15,973 nucleotides of DNA from Methanobacteriaceae archaeon UBA349 (GTDB lineage Archaea; Methanobacteriota; Methanobacteria; Methanobacteriales; Methanobacteriaceae): positions 1-15,973 of the forward strand of contig DAWK01000185.1 in NCBI GenBank assembly GCA_002509745.1, given 5' to 3'. The notes under the pieces were generated by a model, which was not told where the DNA came from, searched no databases, and worked only from the letters and a program-made list of their open reading frames with translations. Made by a program: the position numbers and the translations under genes. Below, in pieces: positions 8,321 through 15,973 of the stretch (positions within the stretch are counted from its first letter, which is position 1; the number at the start of each line of letters is the position of its first letter).

Positions 8321-8712
8321 TTATTAAGTAAGATTTACCTCCTAACTAATATTTAAAAAAGTCTTAAAAATTAACATCTTTAAAACAATTTTATCTTATT
8401 ATTATCTTTTTTTTTTAATTATGAGGATTATAATTAATTTACTATTTTAAGAATAGATTTTTGATTTATTTTTATAAGTTGATTAAAAATTGAATACAAC
8501 TAACACTGAATATAAATATCATGTCATCAAAAAAGTAATATAATACTAGACTATAATAAAATTAAGTACAAAGACTGATTAAAAATCTAACTACGATTAA
8601 TTATAACCTATAATATCCGTTTAATAACGATTTCACAACATTATTCATTAAATTTTTTAAATATAACTCAAAATAATAATTTTCATAATTAATAAATTGA
8701 AGGTGTATAAAT
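8321..8712. other. 392-nt AT-rich spacer without a gene
   Basis: No tRNA, structured RNA or convincing small ORF was seen on either strand. The left part holds the T10 terminator described separately. The right end probably carries the promoter of the tadC unit: TTTAAATATAAC around 8655-8666 is a TATA candidate about 50 nt before the TTG start, and AGGTG at 8701-8705 is the ribosome site. The rest is unexplained AT-rich sequence. Confidence 0.5.
8407..8416 (+). terminator. T10 run, terminator of the M24 peptidase gene
   Basis: Ten consecutive T residues, 86 nt after the peptidase stop codon, in a T-rich context. This fits the hairpin-independent oligo-U terminators of euryarchaea. Confidence 0.5.
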
Positions 8713-9645
8713 TTGGCCATTATTCCTCAAGCATTAGCACCAGTTTCCAATATTATTGATAGTATAGTTCCAGATAGGTTTCAAATTAGACTTCAAGAAA
8801 CTTTAATCAGAAGTGGGATGTACGTTAAATCCGCGGACATGATTACATTAGCAGGTATGGCCAGCATATTTTTGGCAATAATGGCATTTGGTTTGGCTTT
8901 TTTTGTTGGTATTGATCCAATTATACCTGCTATTCTTGCGCTTTTTATCCCACCTTTATTGATGGGGGGTTATATATTTTTAATGATGGAACGGCGGGTT
9001 GATGCCATTGAAAAAACAACTCCTGATTTTTTAAGACAAATTGCATCACTTTTAAGGGCTGGTGTCGGATTAGAAACTGCTCTGGAGGATGTAGCTAGGC
9101 ACGGGGGAGGGCCACTCAATAGTGAGCTTAAAAGAGCAGTTATTGAGATAAAAATTGGACGTACTTTTGATGATGCTATTTTATCTATGGGTGAACGACT
9201 TCAATCTAAAAATTTAGATAGAACTTTCAGAATGATATTGGAAGGTAAGCGTGCGGGTGGTAGTCTATCTGATGTTATAGAAACTGTTGCAGAGGATTTA
9301 AGGGCAGTTATAGCACTTCAAAGGGAGAGAAAAGCTAATGTAATGATGTCAGTAATGTTTTTAATTATCGCTGCCATAGTTGCTGCCCCTTTTGCTTTAG
9401 GAATGATAACTGTTTATTCTAGCTTTATTGAGTCATTAGGGAAATCTAATCCTCTTTTAGGGGCCTCAATAATTGCTTCGACGGGATATATTATCATTCA
9501 CTCTATAATCGCAGGATTATTGATTGGTGTTATTATGTATGGTAGTGCCCGTAAAGGTATTAAATTTGCCATACCTCTCGCTATAGCTGCTTATGGTATA
9601 TTTTATGTTGTAGGAAAATTCGCATATCTTATTGTCGGAACTTAA
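8713..9645 (+). CDS. tadC: TadC-like membrane platform protein of an archaeal type IV pilus/type II secretion system
   Basis: A T2SSF-domain protein (GspF/TadC/FlaJ relative), the inner-membrane platform on which an ATPase assembles type IV pilin-like subunits. The 310-residue protein has two N-terminal hydrophobic segments (about 42-66 and 68-92) and a cytoplasmic T2SSF domain at about 100-200 ([40 protein letters not shown]). At least three C-terminal hydrophobic segments follow (about 210-235, 245-270, 278-306). The start is TTG at 8713: AGGTG lies 7 nt upstream and no ATG is close. The prepilin gene follows after 9 nt, so the two form a unit. No TadA/GspE ATPase, prepilin peptidase or second platform gene is in the window; they would have to be supplied from elsewhere. 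Confidence 0.88.
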   Translation: MAIIPQALAPVSNIIDSIVPDRFQIRLQETLIRSGMYVKSADMITLAGMASIFLAIMAFGLAFFVGIDPIIPAILALFIPPLLMGGYIFLMMERRVDAIEKTTPDFLRQIASLLRAGVGLETALEDVARHGGGPLNSELKRAVIEIKIGRTFDDAILSMGERLQSKNLDRTFRMILEGKRAGGSLSDVIETVAEDLRAVIALQRERKANVMMSVMFLIIAAIVAAPFALGMITVYSSFIESLGKSNPLLGASIIASTGYIIIHSIIAGLLIGVIMYGSARKGIKFAIPLAIAAYGIFYVVGKFAYLIVGT

Positions 9646-9654
9646 GGTGAAAAC

Positions 9655-9846
9655 ATGAAAATTGTTATTGATGAGAAGGCACAGGGATCTGCAGAGTTGA
9701 TTTTACTCTTCGGTGGAATAATTGTAATAGCTATTGTAGCGGCTCTTTACTACAAAACTTATTTGAGCGGATTAGGTAATGAAATAGCCAATAACGACCT
9801 TAATAATCTTACTAACGCTATTAATGGCCTTAATAATAAATTTTAG
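9655..9846 (+). CDS. Class III signal peptide (EppA-type) prepilin-like protein
   Basis: A 63-residue protein with a short charged N-terminus, then AQGSAELILL, which fits the QxSxExxxL motif recognised by the archaeal prepilin peptidase EppA. Cleavage is expected before Gln10. The hydrophobic helix that follows (about 15-35, LILLFGGIIVIAIVAALYY) would form the pilus core. After it only about 28 residues remain, rich in Asn (NNDLNNLTNAINGLNN), so there is no globular head. ATG 9655 has GGTGA 4 nt upstream, and the gene lies 9 nt after tadC. It is likely the structural subunit or a minor pilin assembled by that platform. The secretion class is well supported by sequence; its function in adhesion or otherwise is unknown. 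Confidence 0.85.
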   Translation: MKIVIDEKAQGSAELILLFGGIIVIAIVAALYYKTYLSGLGNEIANNDLNNLTNAINGLNNKF

Positions 9847-9854
9847 ATAAAATA

Positions 9855-9922
9855 TTTTTATTTTTTTAAATTAAGAGTAATAATCTTAGTTTAATTATTA
9901 CAAAAACGCTTTTTTATTTTTT
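9855..9922 (+). terminator. Oligo-T terminator region after the tadC-prepilin unit
   Basis: Two groups of T-runs follow the prepilin stop: T5 and T7 at 9855-9867, and T6-A-T6 at 9910-9922. Successive T-tracts are typical euryarchaeal terminators. The second group lies just upstream of the aldehyde dehydrogenase gene. Confidence 0.45.
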
Positions 9923-9964
9923 AGTATTTAAATATGGTTTAAAACATTTATTTGAGGAAATTCC

Positions 9965-11377
9965 ATGAAAATGTTGATTAATGGGAATTTTGTTGATTCC
10001 AAAGAAAAAATTGATGTAATAAATCCTTTTAACCAGGATTTAATTGATCAAGTTCCAGCTGGAACTCCAGAAGACGTTAAAAAAGCTATTAACTCTGCTT
10101 ATGTCATGAAAAACGAATTAAAAAATTTTTCTGCCAGAAAGATTTCAGAAGCTTTGTATGCTTGCGCATCAGATTTATCTGATGATTTAGAAGAATTTGC
10201 AAGATTAATAACTATGGAAACTGGTAAACCTATTAATGCTGCTCGTGATGAGGTTAAGCGATCTATAGATACAATTAAGTTGTCTTCTGAGGAATCTAAA
10301 CGTATATATGGTGAAACTGTGCCTATTGATGCGGGTATTGGGGGCAAAGGATTCATGGCATTCACTTTAAAAATCCCTCTGGGTGTGGTAGGAGCCATTA
10401 CTCCATTTAACTATCCGTTAAATCTTGCGATTCATAAAATTGCACCGGCGCTTGCTGCTAAGAATACAGTCGTTGTAAAGCCATCGGCACTAGCACCTTT
10501 GACTGCTTTGAAAATGGCAGAAATCATAAATTCTCATTTTCCAGATGGTGCATTAAATGTGGTAACTGGCCGAGGAAGCATAATTGGGGATGAATTAGTT
10601 AAAAGCGAAAAAATCGATAAAATTTCATTCACGGGAAGTGTAGAAACTGGAAGAATGATTTCCCAAAGAGCAGTAATGAAAAAAATCACACTGGAACTGG
10701 GAGGTAATGACCCTTTAATTGTTTTAGAAGATGCTGATATTGGAAAAGCAGTAGAAGCTACAATACGTGGTTCATATCTTTACACGGGCCAGGTTTGCAT
10801 TGCTGTTAAACGTTTAATAGTTGATGAACCAGTTGCTGATGATTTTGTGGAGATGCTCCTTAAAGAAACTAAAAAACTTAAAATGGGAGATCCATTAAGT
10901 ACTAAAACTGATATAGGGCCACTAATTAATGAAAATGCAGCAAAAGTTGTTGAAAGAATTGTTTCAAATTCTTTAAAAGAGGGAGCAGAACTTTTAATGG
11001 GTGGAACTCGGAATGGGAACTTTTTTGAACCTACAGTTCTGGATCAAGTTACCTCTAACATGAAAGTGGTCCAGGATGAAACATTTGGACCTATTTCACC
11101 TATAATTCGTGTAAATGGTATTGATGATGCCATTAATGTGGCCAATGATACTAGATATGGTCTGCAGGCCAGTATATTCACTGAAAATATCCACCATGCT
11201 TTGAAAGCGGTTCAAGAAATTGAAGCGGGTTCGGTTATGGTTAATAAACAATCCACTTTTAGAACAGACAATATGCCGTTTGGTGGCTTTAAAATGAGTG
11301 GTATGGGTAAAGAAGGAGTAAAATATGCTGTGGAAGATATGACTAGAACTAAACTAGCTGTTTTGAATACGAGATAA
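9965..11377 (+). CDS. cofA: Lactaldehyde dehydrogenase CofA-like, aldehyde dehydrogenase superfamily
   Basis: A soluble NAD(P)-dependent aldehyde dehydrogenase. The closest known role in methanogens is CofA of Methanocaldococcus, which oxidises lactaldehyde to lactate for coenzyme F420 synthesis. The 470 residues are slightly shorter than classic ALDHs, as for CofA. Catalytic features are complete: oxyanion-hole Asn149 in PFNYP, cofactor-binding Lys172 in VKPS, the FTGS motif at about 222-225, general base Glu244 in LELGG, and nucleophile Cys278 in GQVCIA. The segment ETFGPISPI is also typical. ATG 9965 has GAGG 7 nt upstream; a second ATG six bases later is less well placed. It has its own downstream T-runs and appears monocistronic. 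A role as succinate-semialdehyde or glyceraldehyde-3-phosphate dehydrogenase cannot be excluded from motifs alone. Confidence 0.85.
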   Translation: MKMLINGNFVDSKEKIDVINPFNQDLIDQVPAGTPEDVKKAINSAYVMKNELKNFSARKISEALYACASDLSDDLEEFARLITMETGKPINAARDEVKRSIDTIKLSSEESKRIYGETVPIDAGIGGKGFMAFTLKIPLGVVGAITPFNYPLNLAIHKIAPALAAKNTVVVKPSALAPLTALKMAEIINSHFPDGALNVVTGRGSIIGDELVKSEKIDKISFTGSVETGRMISQRAVMKKITLELGGNDPLIVLEDADIGKAVEATIRGSYLYTGQVCIAVKRLIVDEPVADDFVEMLLKETKKLKMGDPLSTKTDIGPLINENAAKVVERIVSNSLKEGAELLMGGTRNGNFFEPTVLDQVTSNMKVVQDETFGPISPIIRVNGIDDAINVANDTRYGLQASIFTENIHHALKAVQEIEAGSVMVNKQSTFRTDNMPFGGFKMSGMGKEGVKYAVEDMTRTKLAVLNTR

Positions 11378-11379
11378 TA

Positions 11380-11393
11380 TTTTTAGTTTTTTT
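11380..11393 (+). terminator. Oligo-T terminator after cofA
   Basis: T5 and T7 separated by AG begin 2 nt after the cofA stop codon. The gene converges with the minus-strand gene to its right, so a terminator here is expected. Confidence 0.5.
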
Positions 11394-11587
11394 CTCCATA
11401 TCTCTTTTAAAAATATATTTATTTAATTTATTTTCATTTTTCATTTTTACTAATTAATTATTTTAAGAAATGAATAAATTAAAATTATTTAAAATAAGTA
11501 TAATATAATTTAAAATGGATTAAACAGAATTTAACTATTGAAATCAATTTAAAAGAATAAATAAGGATAAAAATATAATATTATTTG

Positions 11588-12313
11588 TTAATTTTTCAGG
11601 AAAGATTCTATCAGGTTTCGGGTTTCATTTAAAGCTTCAAGTGGTATTCCATGAGGCATTTGTCCTAATTCTCCTTCAACATCTTTTAAAATACCTTCAC
11701 CCGCACCTAAAAACATTCCTTCGCTGCTTATCCCCATGAATGTGCTAGGTGGAAGCATGGAAATGGCTACACGATTGTTTTCTTTTACTTCCATATCATT
11801 GGTAACTACCGTAATGGCCTTATCACCTAGATTGACGTTACAAATCATCAAGCTATCTGCCTGAGGATGTTTACCAGCACTCATTATTTCTCCCACAACA
11901 ATATCGATTCCAATAATTGGATCATTTATGGGGCCTAATGAAATCCGTTTTTCCAGACCTAAAAAAGTATTCAAGAAAAACTTGACCTTAGTTATGCTTT
12001 CTTCTGTTTTTTCCTTTTCATCTTTGGTGGCCATATCTAGAAACTTTTTATTCCAGTCTGCCCCACCTAAAAATTCCTCAATTTTAGCAGTTTTTTCTTT
12101 GATAGTTGCTATATGTGGAGATTCTAGTAGGTCTTCTGGTTCCATATATGAATAAGCAACAGCTTGAAGTTCTCTACTTATTTCCTTTGCCGTATCTATG
12201 GCCGGTCTCTTTTTCCAGTGTCCTTTAAAACTTTTGCCGTCGACAGTTCTTACAAAAAGATCAATAGATTTTTCTGCGACTAATAATCGGTAATCTTTGC
12301 TGGTGTCCCACAT
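11588..12313 (-). CDS. Predicted RNA-binding protein with C-terminal EMAP/tRNA-binding OB domain
   Basis: The 241-residue protein ends in an OB fold of the tRNA-binding EMAP type (about 134-223). It shows [22 protein letters not shown], where the HPxAD(K/S)L segment is the family hallmark, then [19 protein letters not shown] and [12 protein letters not shown]. Such domains are found in methionyl- and phenylalanyl-tRNA synthetases and in stand-alone Trbp111-like proteins and bind the tRNA outer corner. The N-terminal ~125 residues are not a synthetase domain; they look like the archaeal family of predicted RNA-binding proteins with a C-terminal EMAP domain (COG2517 type). A lysine- and glutamate-rich helical stretch joins the two. 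ATG 12313 has AGTGAT close upstream. It is transcribed alone, convergent with cofA and divergent from the PRC-barrel gene. The exact RNA target is unknown. Confidence 0.85.
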   Translation of the reverse strand: MWDTSKDYRLLVAEKSIDLFVRTVDGKSFKGHWKKRPAIDTAKEISRELQAVAYSYMEPEDLLESPHIATIKEKTAKIEEFLGGADWNKKFLDMATKDEKEKTEESITKVKFFLNTFLGLEKRISLGPINDPIIGIDIVVGEIMSAGKHPQADSLMICNVNLGDKAITVVTNDMEVKENNRVAISMLPPSTFMGISSEGMFLGAGEGILKDVEGELGQMPHGIPLEALNETRNLIESFLKN

Positions 12314-12679
12314 ATTATCACTTTAATTAATTCAAATTTATTTATAACATGAATTCAGCTATAAATAATTCTAAATATTTATTAATTGTACTTAATTTCA
12401 TAAATGAAGTTATTAAATAGAGAATTTATTAAAATTTATTAAATAAAATTCACTAAACTCAAGAATCAATTTCAAATATTTATTTTACTACTATTTCGAT
12501 ATATTTTTTGACTATTAATAGATAGTTATTGAATTGATTATACGAATAGTCATTTTCATCCTTTCAGTACTAAAGTATTTAAGTTATTAAGTGATAAAAT
12601 ATCTTATAATTAGAAATTTAACATTGAACAGCCTTTCTTATTAAACTTGAAGTGAATTTAAAAATCTGGCGGTGGAAAA
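12314..12679. promoter_or_regulatory. Divergent 366-nt intergenic region with inverted repeats
   Basis: No gene was seen. A perfect 9-bp inverted repeat, TTATTTATA (12338-12346) and TATAAATAA (12360-12368) around a central GAATTC, lies 25-55 nt before the minus-strand gene and overlaps its possible TATA element. A second inverted pair, GACTATT (12510-12516) and AATAGTC (12545-12551), lies in mid-region. TTATAATTA at 12604-12612 could be the TATA box of the PRC-barrel gene, and GGCGGTGG just before its ATG is the ribosome site. All are by-eye calls in AT-rich DNA. Confidence 0.35.
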
Positions 12680-13003
12680 ATGGTCGAATTGTCCAATCTT
12701 TATGGTTTAGACATATATACAATTAGGGGAAAGTACGTGGGAAGAGTTCAAGATGTGGTTCTCAATATTAAAAAGGGCAGAGTTTCCAATCTTAAAGTTA
12801 GAGCCATGAGCCCAGACAAAAAGAATGTAGGGCTTAAAGAAGTTATAAAAACCAGCATAAGAATGGTTCCAGAAGCTGATGAAATCAGGCCTCTTAAAGA
12901 AGAAGGGGTAATGGACATTGCTTATGATCGGGTTCAAGCAGTAGGGGATATATTGATTATAACTCCAGATTTGCCTGCTGAGAAAGCTCCGATTTCTTCA
13001 TAA
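12680..13003 (+). CDS. PRC-barrel domain protein
   Basis: A 107-residue single-domain protein. The first ~80 residues form a PRC barrel: LSNLYGLDIYTIRGKYVGRV, then QDVVLNIKKGRVSNLKVRA, with the alternating beta pattern and the glycine after the first strand typical of the fold. A structure is known for a similar small Methanothermobacter protein. In haloarchaea, PRC-barrel proteins named CdpB1/CdpB2 bind SepF and are needed for FtsZ-based division. Many archaea that divide with FtsZ, including Methanobacteriales, keep such small PRC proteins, so a division role is plausible but is inference here. The C-terminus (VGDILIITPDLPAEKAPISS) ends in a flexible tail. ATG 12680 has GGTGG 4 nt upstream, a strong site. 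It appears monocistronic. Confidence 0.85.
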   Translation: MVELSNLYGLDIYTIRGKYVGRVQDVVLNIKKGRVSNLKVRAMSPDKKNVGLKEVIKTSIRMVPEADEIRPLKEEGVMDIAYDRVQAVGDILIITPDLPAEKAPISS

Positions 13004-13016
13004 TATTCCTATACTC

Positions 13017-13064
13017 TTTTTTAGTTCTCTGAACTTAAAATTGAATTTTTAATAATCTTTTTTT
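13017..13064 (+). terminator. Oligo-T runs after the PRC-barrel gene
   Basis: T6 (13017-13022) and T7 (13058-13064) follow the stop codon within 61 nt, fitting an archaeal oligo-U terminator. Confidence 0.42.
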
Positions 13065-13171
13065 ATTTATTTAAGTACATTTAGGCACATACTATTTATC
13101 AGTTAATTAAGCATCAATAGCAGTTAATGCATAAATTTTTTAAGATGAGTTTTAAATATTATTTACTTTAA

Positions 13172-13187
13172 AGTATTATAAATTAGA
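13172..13187 (+). promoter_or_regulatory. Putative TATA box of nadX
   Basis: AGTATTATAAATTAGA lies about 65 nt before the nadX ATG and is preceded by A/T-rich sequence resembling a BRE. It would give a leader of roughly 35-40 nt. Called by eye. Confidence 0.35.
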
Positions 13188-13244
13188 TTTGAAAATTTAT
13201 TTAATAAGAAAATCATTCTTTTATAAATTTAACAAGGTTATTCA

Positions 13245-14009
13245 ATGATTGTTGGAATAGTAGGATGTGGAGCCATAGCTAATATTATTACTAATTATGC
13301 TTTGGAAGGAAAGCTGGGTGTTGAACTCAAATATTTTTATGACCGGGATGTGGAAAGGGCTGAGAATCTTGCTTCTCAACTGGATGGAAGGGCTGTTTTA
13401 AAAATTGAAGATATGCTGGATCATGTGGATCTGGTTATTGAAGCAGCGGCACCACAAGCTGTGGCTGAGGTCGTTCCTCAAATATTGAAAAAGGGTAAAA
13501 GCGTCATAATAATGAGTATTGGGGCCTTGATGGATTCTGATGTAAAAAATAATCTTGAAAATCTGGCCAAAGAGAATAATGTAAAGATTTATGCTCCTTC
13601 AGGCGCTATTGTAGGTTTAGATGGAATTAAAGCAGCATCAATCGGAACCATTAGAAAAGCCACATTGACTACTAGAAAACCACCTAAATCACTGGGAATT
13701 GATATATCTGAAAAAGAAACTCTTTACCAGGGCAAAGCATCAGAAGCAGTTAAAAAATTTCCAGTAAACATCAATGTCGCAGCTGCATTAAGTATTGCTT
13801 GCGGCATGGATGTGGATGTGGAAATCATAGCTGATCCTGTGGTGGATCGTAATGTTCATGAGGTTCTAGTAGAAGGAGACTTTGGTGAGTTTAGAACCAC
13901 CACTAAAAATATTCGATGTGCAGTGAATCCTAAAACCAGTGTTCTGGCGGCATATTCTGCTATTAAACTCCTTAAAAGCTTAAATGAACACTTTATTGTA
14001 GGAACTTAG
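13245..14009 (+). CDS. nadX: L-aspartate dehydrogenase, NAD biosynthesis
   Basis: NadX oxidises L-aspartate to iminoaspartate, which quinolinate synthase NadA condenses with dihydroxyacetone phosphate in de novo NAD synthesis. It replaces L-aspartate oxidase NadB in anaerobes. The 254-residue protein starts directly with the Rossmann motif [12 protein letters not shown] (residues 4-15). It has the family segments [10 protein letters not shown] (about 64-73), [16 protein letters not shown] (116-131) and [16 protein letters not shown] (201-216), which contains the probable catalytic His205. The length is normal. ATG 13245 has AAGGTT about 6 nt upstream. No nadA or nadC is adjacent. The Thg1 gene follows after about 70-85 nt on the same strand and could be co-transcribed, though the spacer is long enough for a separate promoter. 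Confidence 0.92.
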   Translation: MIVGIVGCGAIANIITNYALEGKLGVELKYFYDRDVERAENLASQLDGRAVLKIEDMLDHVDLVIEAAAPQAVAEVVPQILKKGKSVIIMSIGALMDSDVKNNLENLAKENNVKIYAPSGAIVGLDGIKAASIGTIRKATLTTRKPPKSLGIDISEKETLYQGKASEAVKKFPVNINVAAALSIACGMDVDVEIIADPVVDRNVHEVLVEGDFGEFRTTTKNIRCAVNPKTSVLAAYSAIKLLKSLNEHFIVGT

Positions 14010-14094
14010 TTAAATGATTGATTTAAATCCGTTTATGTTAATTTTACGAACAATTTATTGGTAGATATTAATTAAATTGGTGGATGTTAATTTT

Positions 14095-14919
<825 letters not shown>

Positions 14920-15051
14920 TCAATCCTTTTAAATAGAAATATGTGCTTAATTAATTGTGAGATGGAATAATACCTCTTATAGCTGATAATTTGCGGTTAA
15001 TCAAATTTTAAATCATTATAAATATTTTTATTTTAATTCAAGGATGAAAAA

Positions 15052-15483
15052 ATGAGCAGACTGGACAATTTTATTAGTTATTTACTGGGAAATGACAAGC
15101 AGAAATATGAATCGGTGAATATTGATTCTGAAGTTCTGGATGAAATTATGGAAATTTCCAAAGAATCTTATCCTAATGAGTTTGTGGCCCTTCTCCAGGG
15201 TAAAATAAAAGATTCAGTTCTCCATATAGATGGCCTAATATTCCTTCCAGGTGAAACATCTTCTGAAGGTGCAGTAATGAAAATATTCATGCTTCCACCA
15301 ATGTCCGGGTCTATTGGTTCGGTCCATTCCCATCCAGGTTACAGCAACCAGCCTTCTCAGGCAGATTACCATTTCTTTGCAAAAAATGGCCTTTTTCACA
15401 TGATAATTGCTGAACCATATAATGTTGAAAATATTGCTTCTTATAATTCATTTGGTGAAAGAACTGATTTTAATACGGTTTAA
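15052..15483 (+). CDS. JAMM/MPN+ family metalloprotease
   Basis: A stand-alone Mov34/MPN/PAD-1 domain of 143 residues. The complete JAMM zinc motif can be read: Glu43 in PNEFVALLQG, then HSHPGYSNQPSQAD, giving H92, H94, Ser102 and Asp105 (HxHP-x6-SxxD). Such enzymes cleave isopeptide or linear bonds at the C-terminus of ubiquitin-like proteins. In Haloferax, HvJAMM1 removes SAMP modifiers, and related bacterial enzymes process sulfur-carrier proteins. Which applies here is not shown by sequence. About 25 residues precede the domain, and the C-terminus ends shortly after it. ATG 15052 has AGGATGA 5 nt upstream. The gene lies 132 nt after thg1 and converges with serA. No gene for a ubiquitin-like modifier or an E1-like enzyme is in the window. 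Confidence 0.9.
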   Translation: MSRLDNFISYLLGNDKQKYESVNIDSEVLDEIMEISKESYPNEFVALLQGKIKDSVLHIDGLIFLPGETSSEGAVMKIFMLPPMSGSIGSVHSHPGYSNQPSQADYHFFAKNGLFHMIIAEPYNVENIASYNSFGERTDFNTV

Positions 15484-15599
15484 CTGATAAAATAGTATAA
15501 TAAAATCGAATTATATTTATTTTAACTATTAACTATATTGAAAATAAAAAATAAGTTTAAGCTATACTTAATAAAATACGAGTTTGATTCTTTTTAAAT

Positions 15600-15612
15600 A
15601 AAAAAATAAAAA
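15600..15612 (-). terminator. Oligo-T terminator after serA
   Basis: On the minus strand T5 (15608-15612) and T7 (15600-15606), separated by one A, begin 16 nt past the serA stop, as expected for an archaeal terminator between convergent genes. Confidence 0.5.
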
Positions 15613-15627
15613 TATAATAGAAAATAT

Positions 15628-15973
15628 TTAGAGATACATGGAAACAGCATCTTCAACATGTTCTAGTTTAGTAACTTCTTTTATTACATCTTCAGGAACG
15701 GTTTGGTCCACTTTAAGCACCATAACAGCTTCTCCACCGACTTCTTGGCGTCCAACTTGCATGGTAGCAATATTTATTCCATATTCACCCAGTTTTGTTC
15801 CAATGGCACCGATTGTTCCAGGTAAATCCTGATACTTGGCAATGAACATGGTTCCTTCTGGTTTGACATCGACCCAGTAATTGTTGATTTTAATTATTTT
15901 AGGTTCATCAACATAGGTTCCTTCTACTAGGTAATCACCTGCATCCGTTTTAACATGTAATACAATAATGCAG
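15628..15973 (-). CDS. serA: D-3-phosphoglycerate dehydrogenase, C-terminal part (5' end outside window)
   Basis: SerA oxidises 3-phosphoglycerate in the first step of serine synthesis. Only the last 114 residues lie in the window. The open frame runs to the window edge (hand-translated from 15973: ...[20 protein letters not shown]...), so the in-frame ATG at 15849 is internal and not the start. The first ~40 residues match the end of the intervening (allosteric substrate-binding) domain of long SerA. The rest is an ACT domain: [20 protein letters not shown], then [20 protein letters not shown], and it ends [12 protein letters not shown] domains in SerA bind serine for feedback inhibition. 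The long architecture with both domains agrees with methanogen SerA proteins of about 525 residues. Confidence 0.9.
   Translation of the reverse strand, partial: CIIVLHVKTDAGDYLVEGTYVDEPKIIKINNYWVDVKPEGTMFIAKYQDLPGTIGAIGTKLGEYGINIATMQVGRQEVGGEAVMVLKVDQTVPEDVIKEVTKLEHVEDAVSMYL

Noticed and set aside
8331..8345. GGAGGT on the minus strand (ACCTCCT on the plus strand) after the M24 peptidase gene, resembling a strong ribosome site or an anti-Shine-Dalgarno sequence.
   Set aside because: No start codon follows on the minus strand and a stop comes almost at once; on the plus strand it lies in an untranslated tail with no visible structure. Probably chance.
9925..9936. TATTTAAATATG as the TATA box of cofA.
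   Set aside because: It lies only about 30 nt before the ATG, which would place the transcript start at or past the ribosome binding site; the true promoter is probably elsewhere in the spacer.

Overview
The window looks like a chromosomal segment of a low-GC hydrogenotrophic methanogen of the order Methanobacteriales, most likely Methanobacterium or a close relative. The evidence is the YcaO/TfuA pair that modifies methyl-coenzyme M reductase, a CofA-type lactaldehyde dehydrogenase (coenzyme F420 pathway), an EppA-type class III prepilin, an archaeal Thg1, GGTGA-type ribosome binding sites 4-5 nt from many starts, and AT-rich spacers with oligo-T terminators. No rRNA, tRNA, CRISPR array, insertion sequence or prophage gene was seen.

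Left part, minus strand (1-6517). In order of transcription, an iron-dependent alcohol dehydrogenase overlaps a soluble PAS/PAS histidine kinase. Next come an M50B site-2 protease and, 39 nt later, the YcaO thioamide synthase. After a spacer rich in T-runs come TfuA and then LarE (cut by the window edge), a sulfur-transfer enzyme of nickel-pincer cofactor synthesis. YcaO and TfuA together are expected to install thioglycine in McrA, so two sulfur-handling functions lie near each other.

Middle part, plus strand (6723-11377). A HIT-family protein with an altered histidine triad is followed by an Xaa-Pro aminopeptidase-like M24 protein. A two-gene pilus-type unit follows, made of a TadC membrane platform and one tiny class III prepilin without an ATPase. 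Then comes CofA.

Right part (11588-15973). A minus-strand protein with a C-terminal EMAP/tRNA-binding OB fold faces away from a PRC-barrel protein (possible CdpB-like cell-division factor). Then come NadX aspartate dehydrogenase (NAD synthesis), a Thg1 carrying an in-frame (AAT)11 polyasparagine tract, a stand-alone JAMM metalloprotease, and the C-terminal end of SerA, converging on the minus strand and cut by the window end.

Most genes are housekeeping or cofactor-related and individually recognisable. The best candidates for something new are the polyasparagine insert in Thg1, the kinase translationally coupled to an alcohol dehydrogenase, the minimal TadC-prepilin pair, and the site-2 protease next to ycaO.
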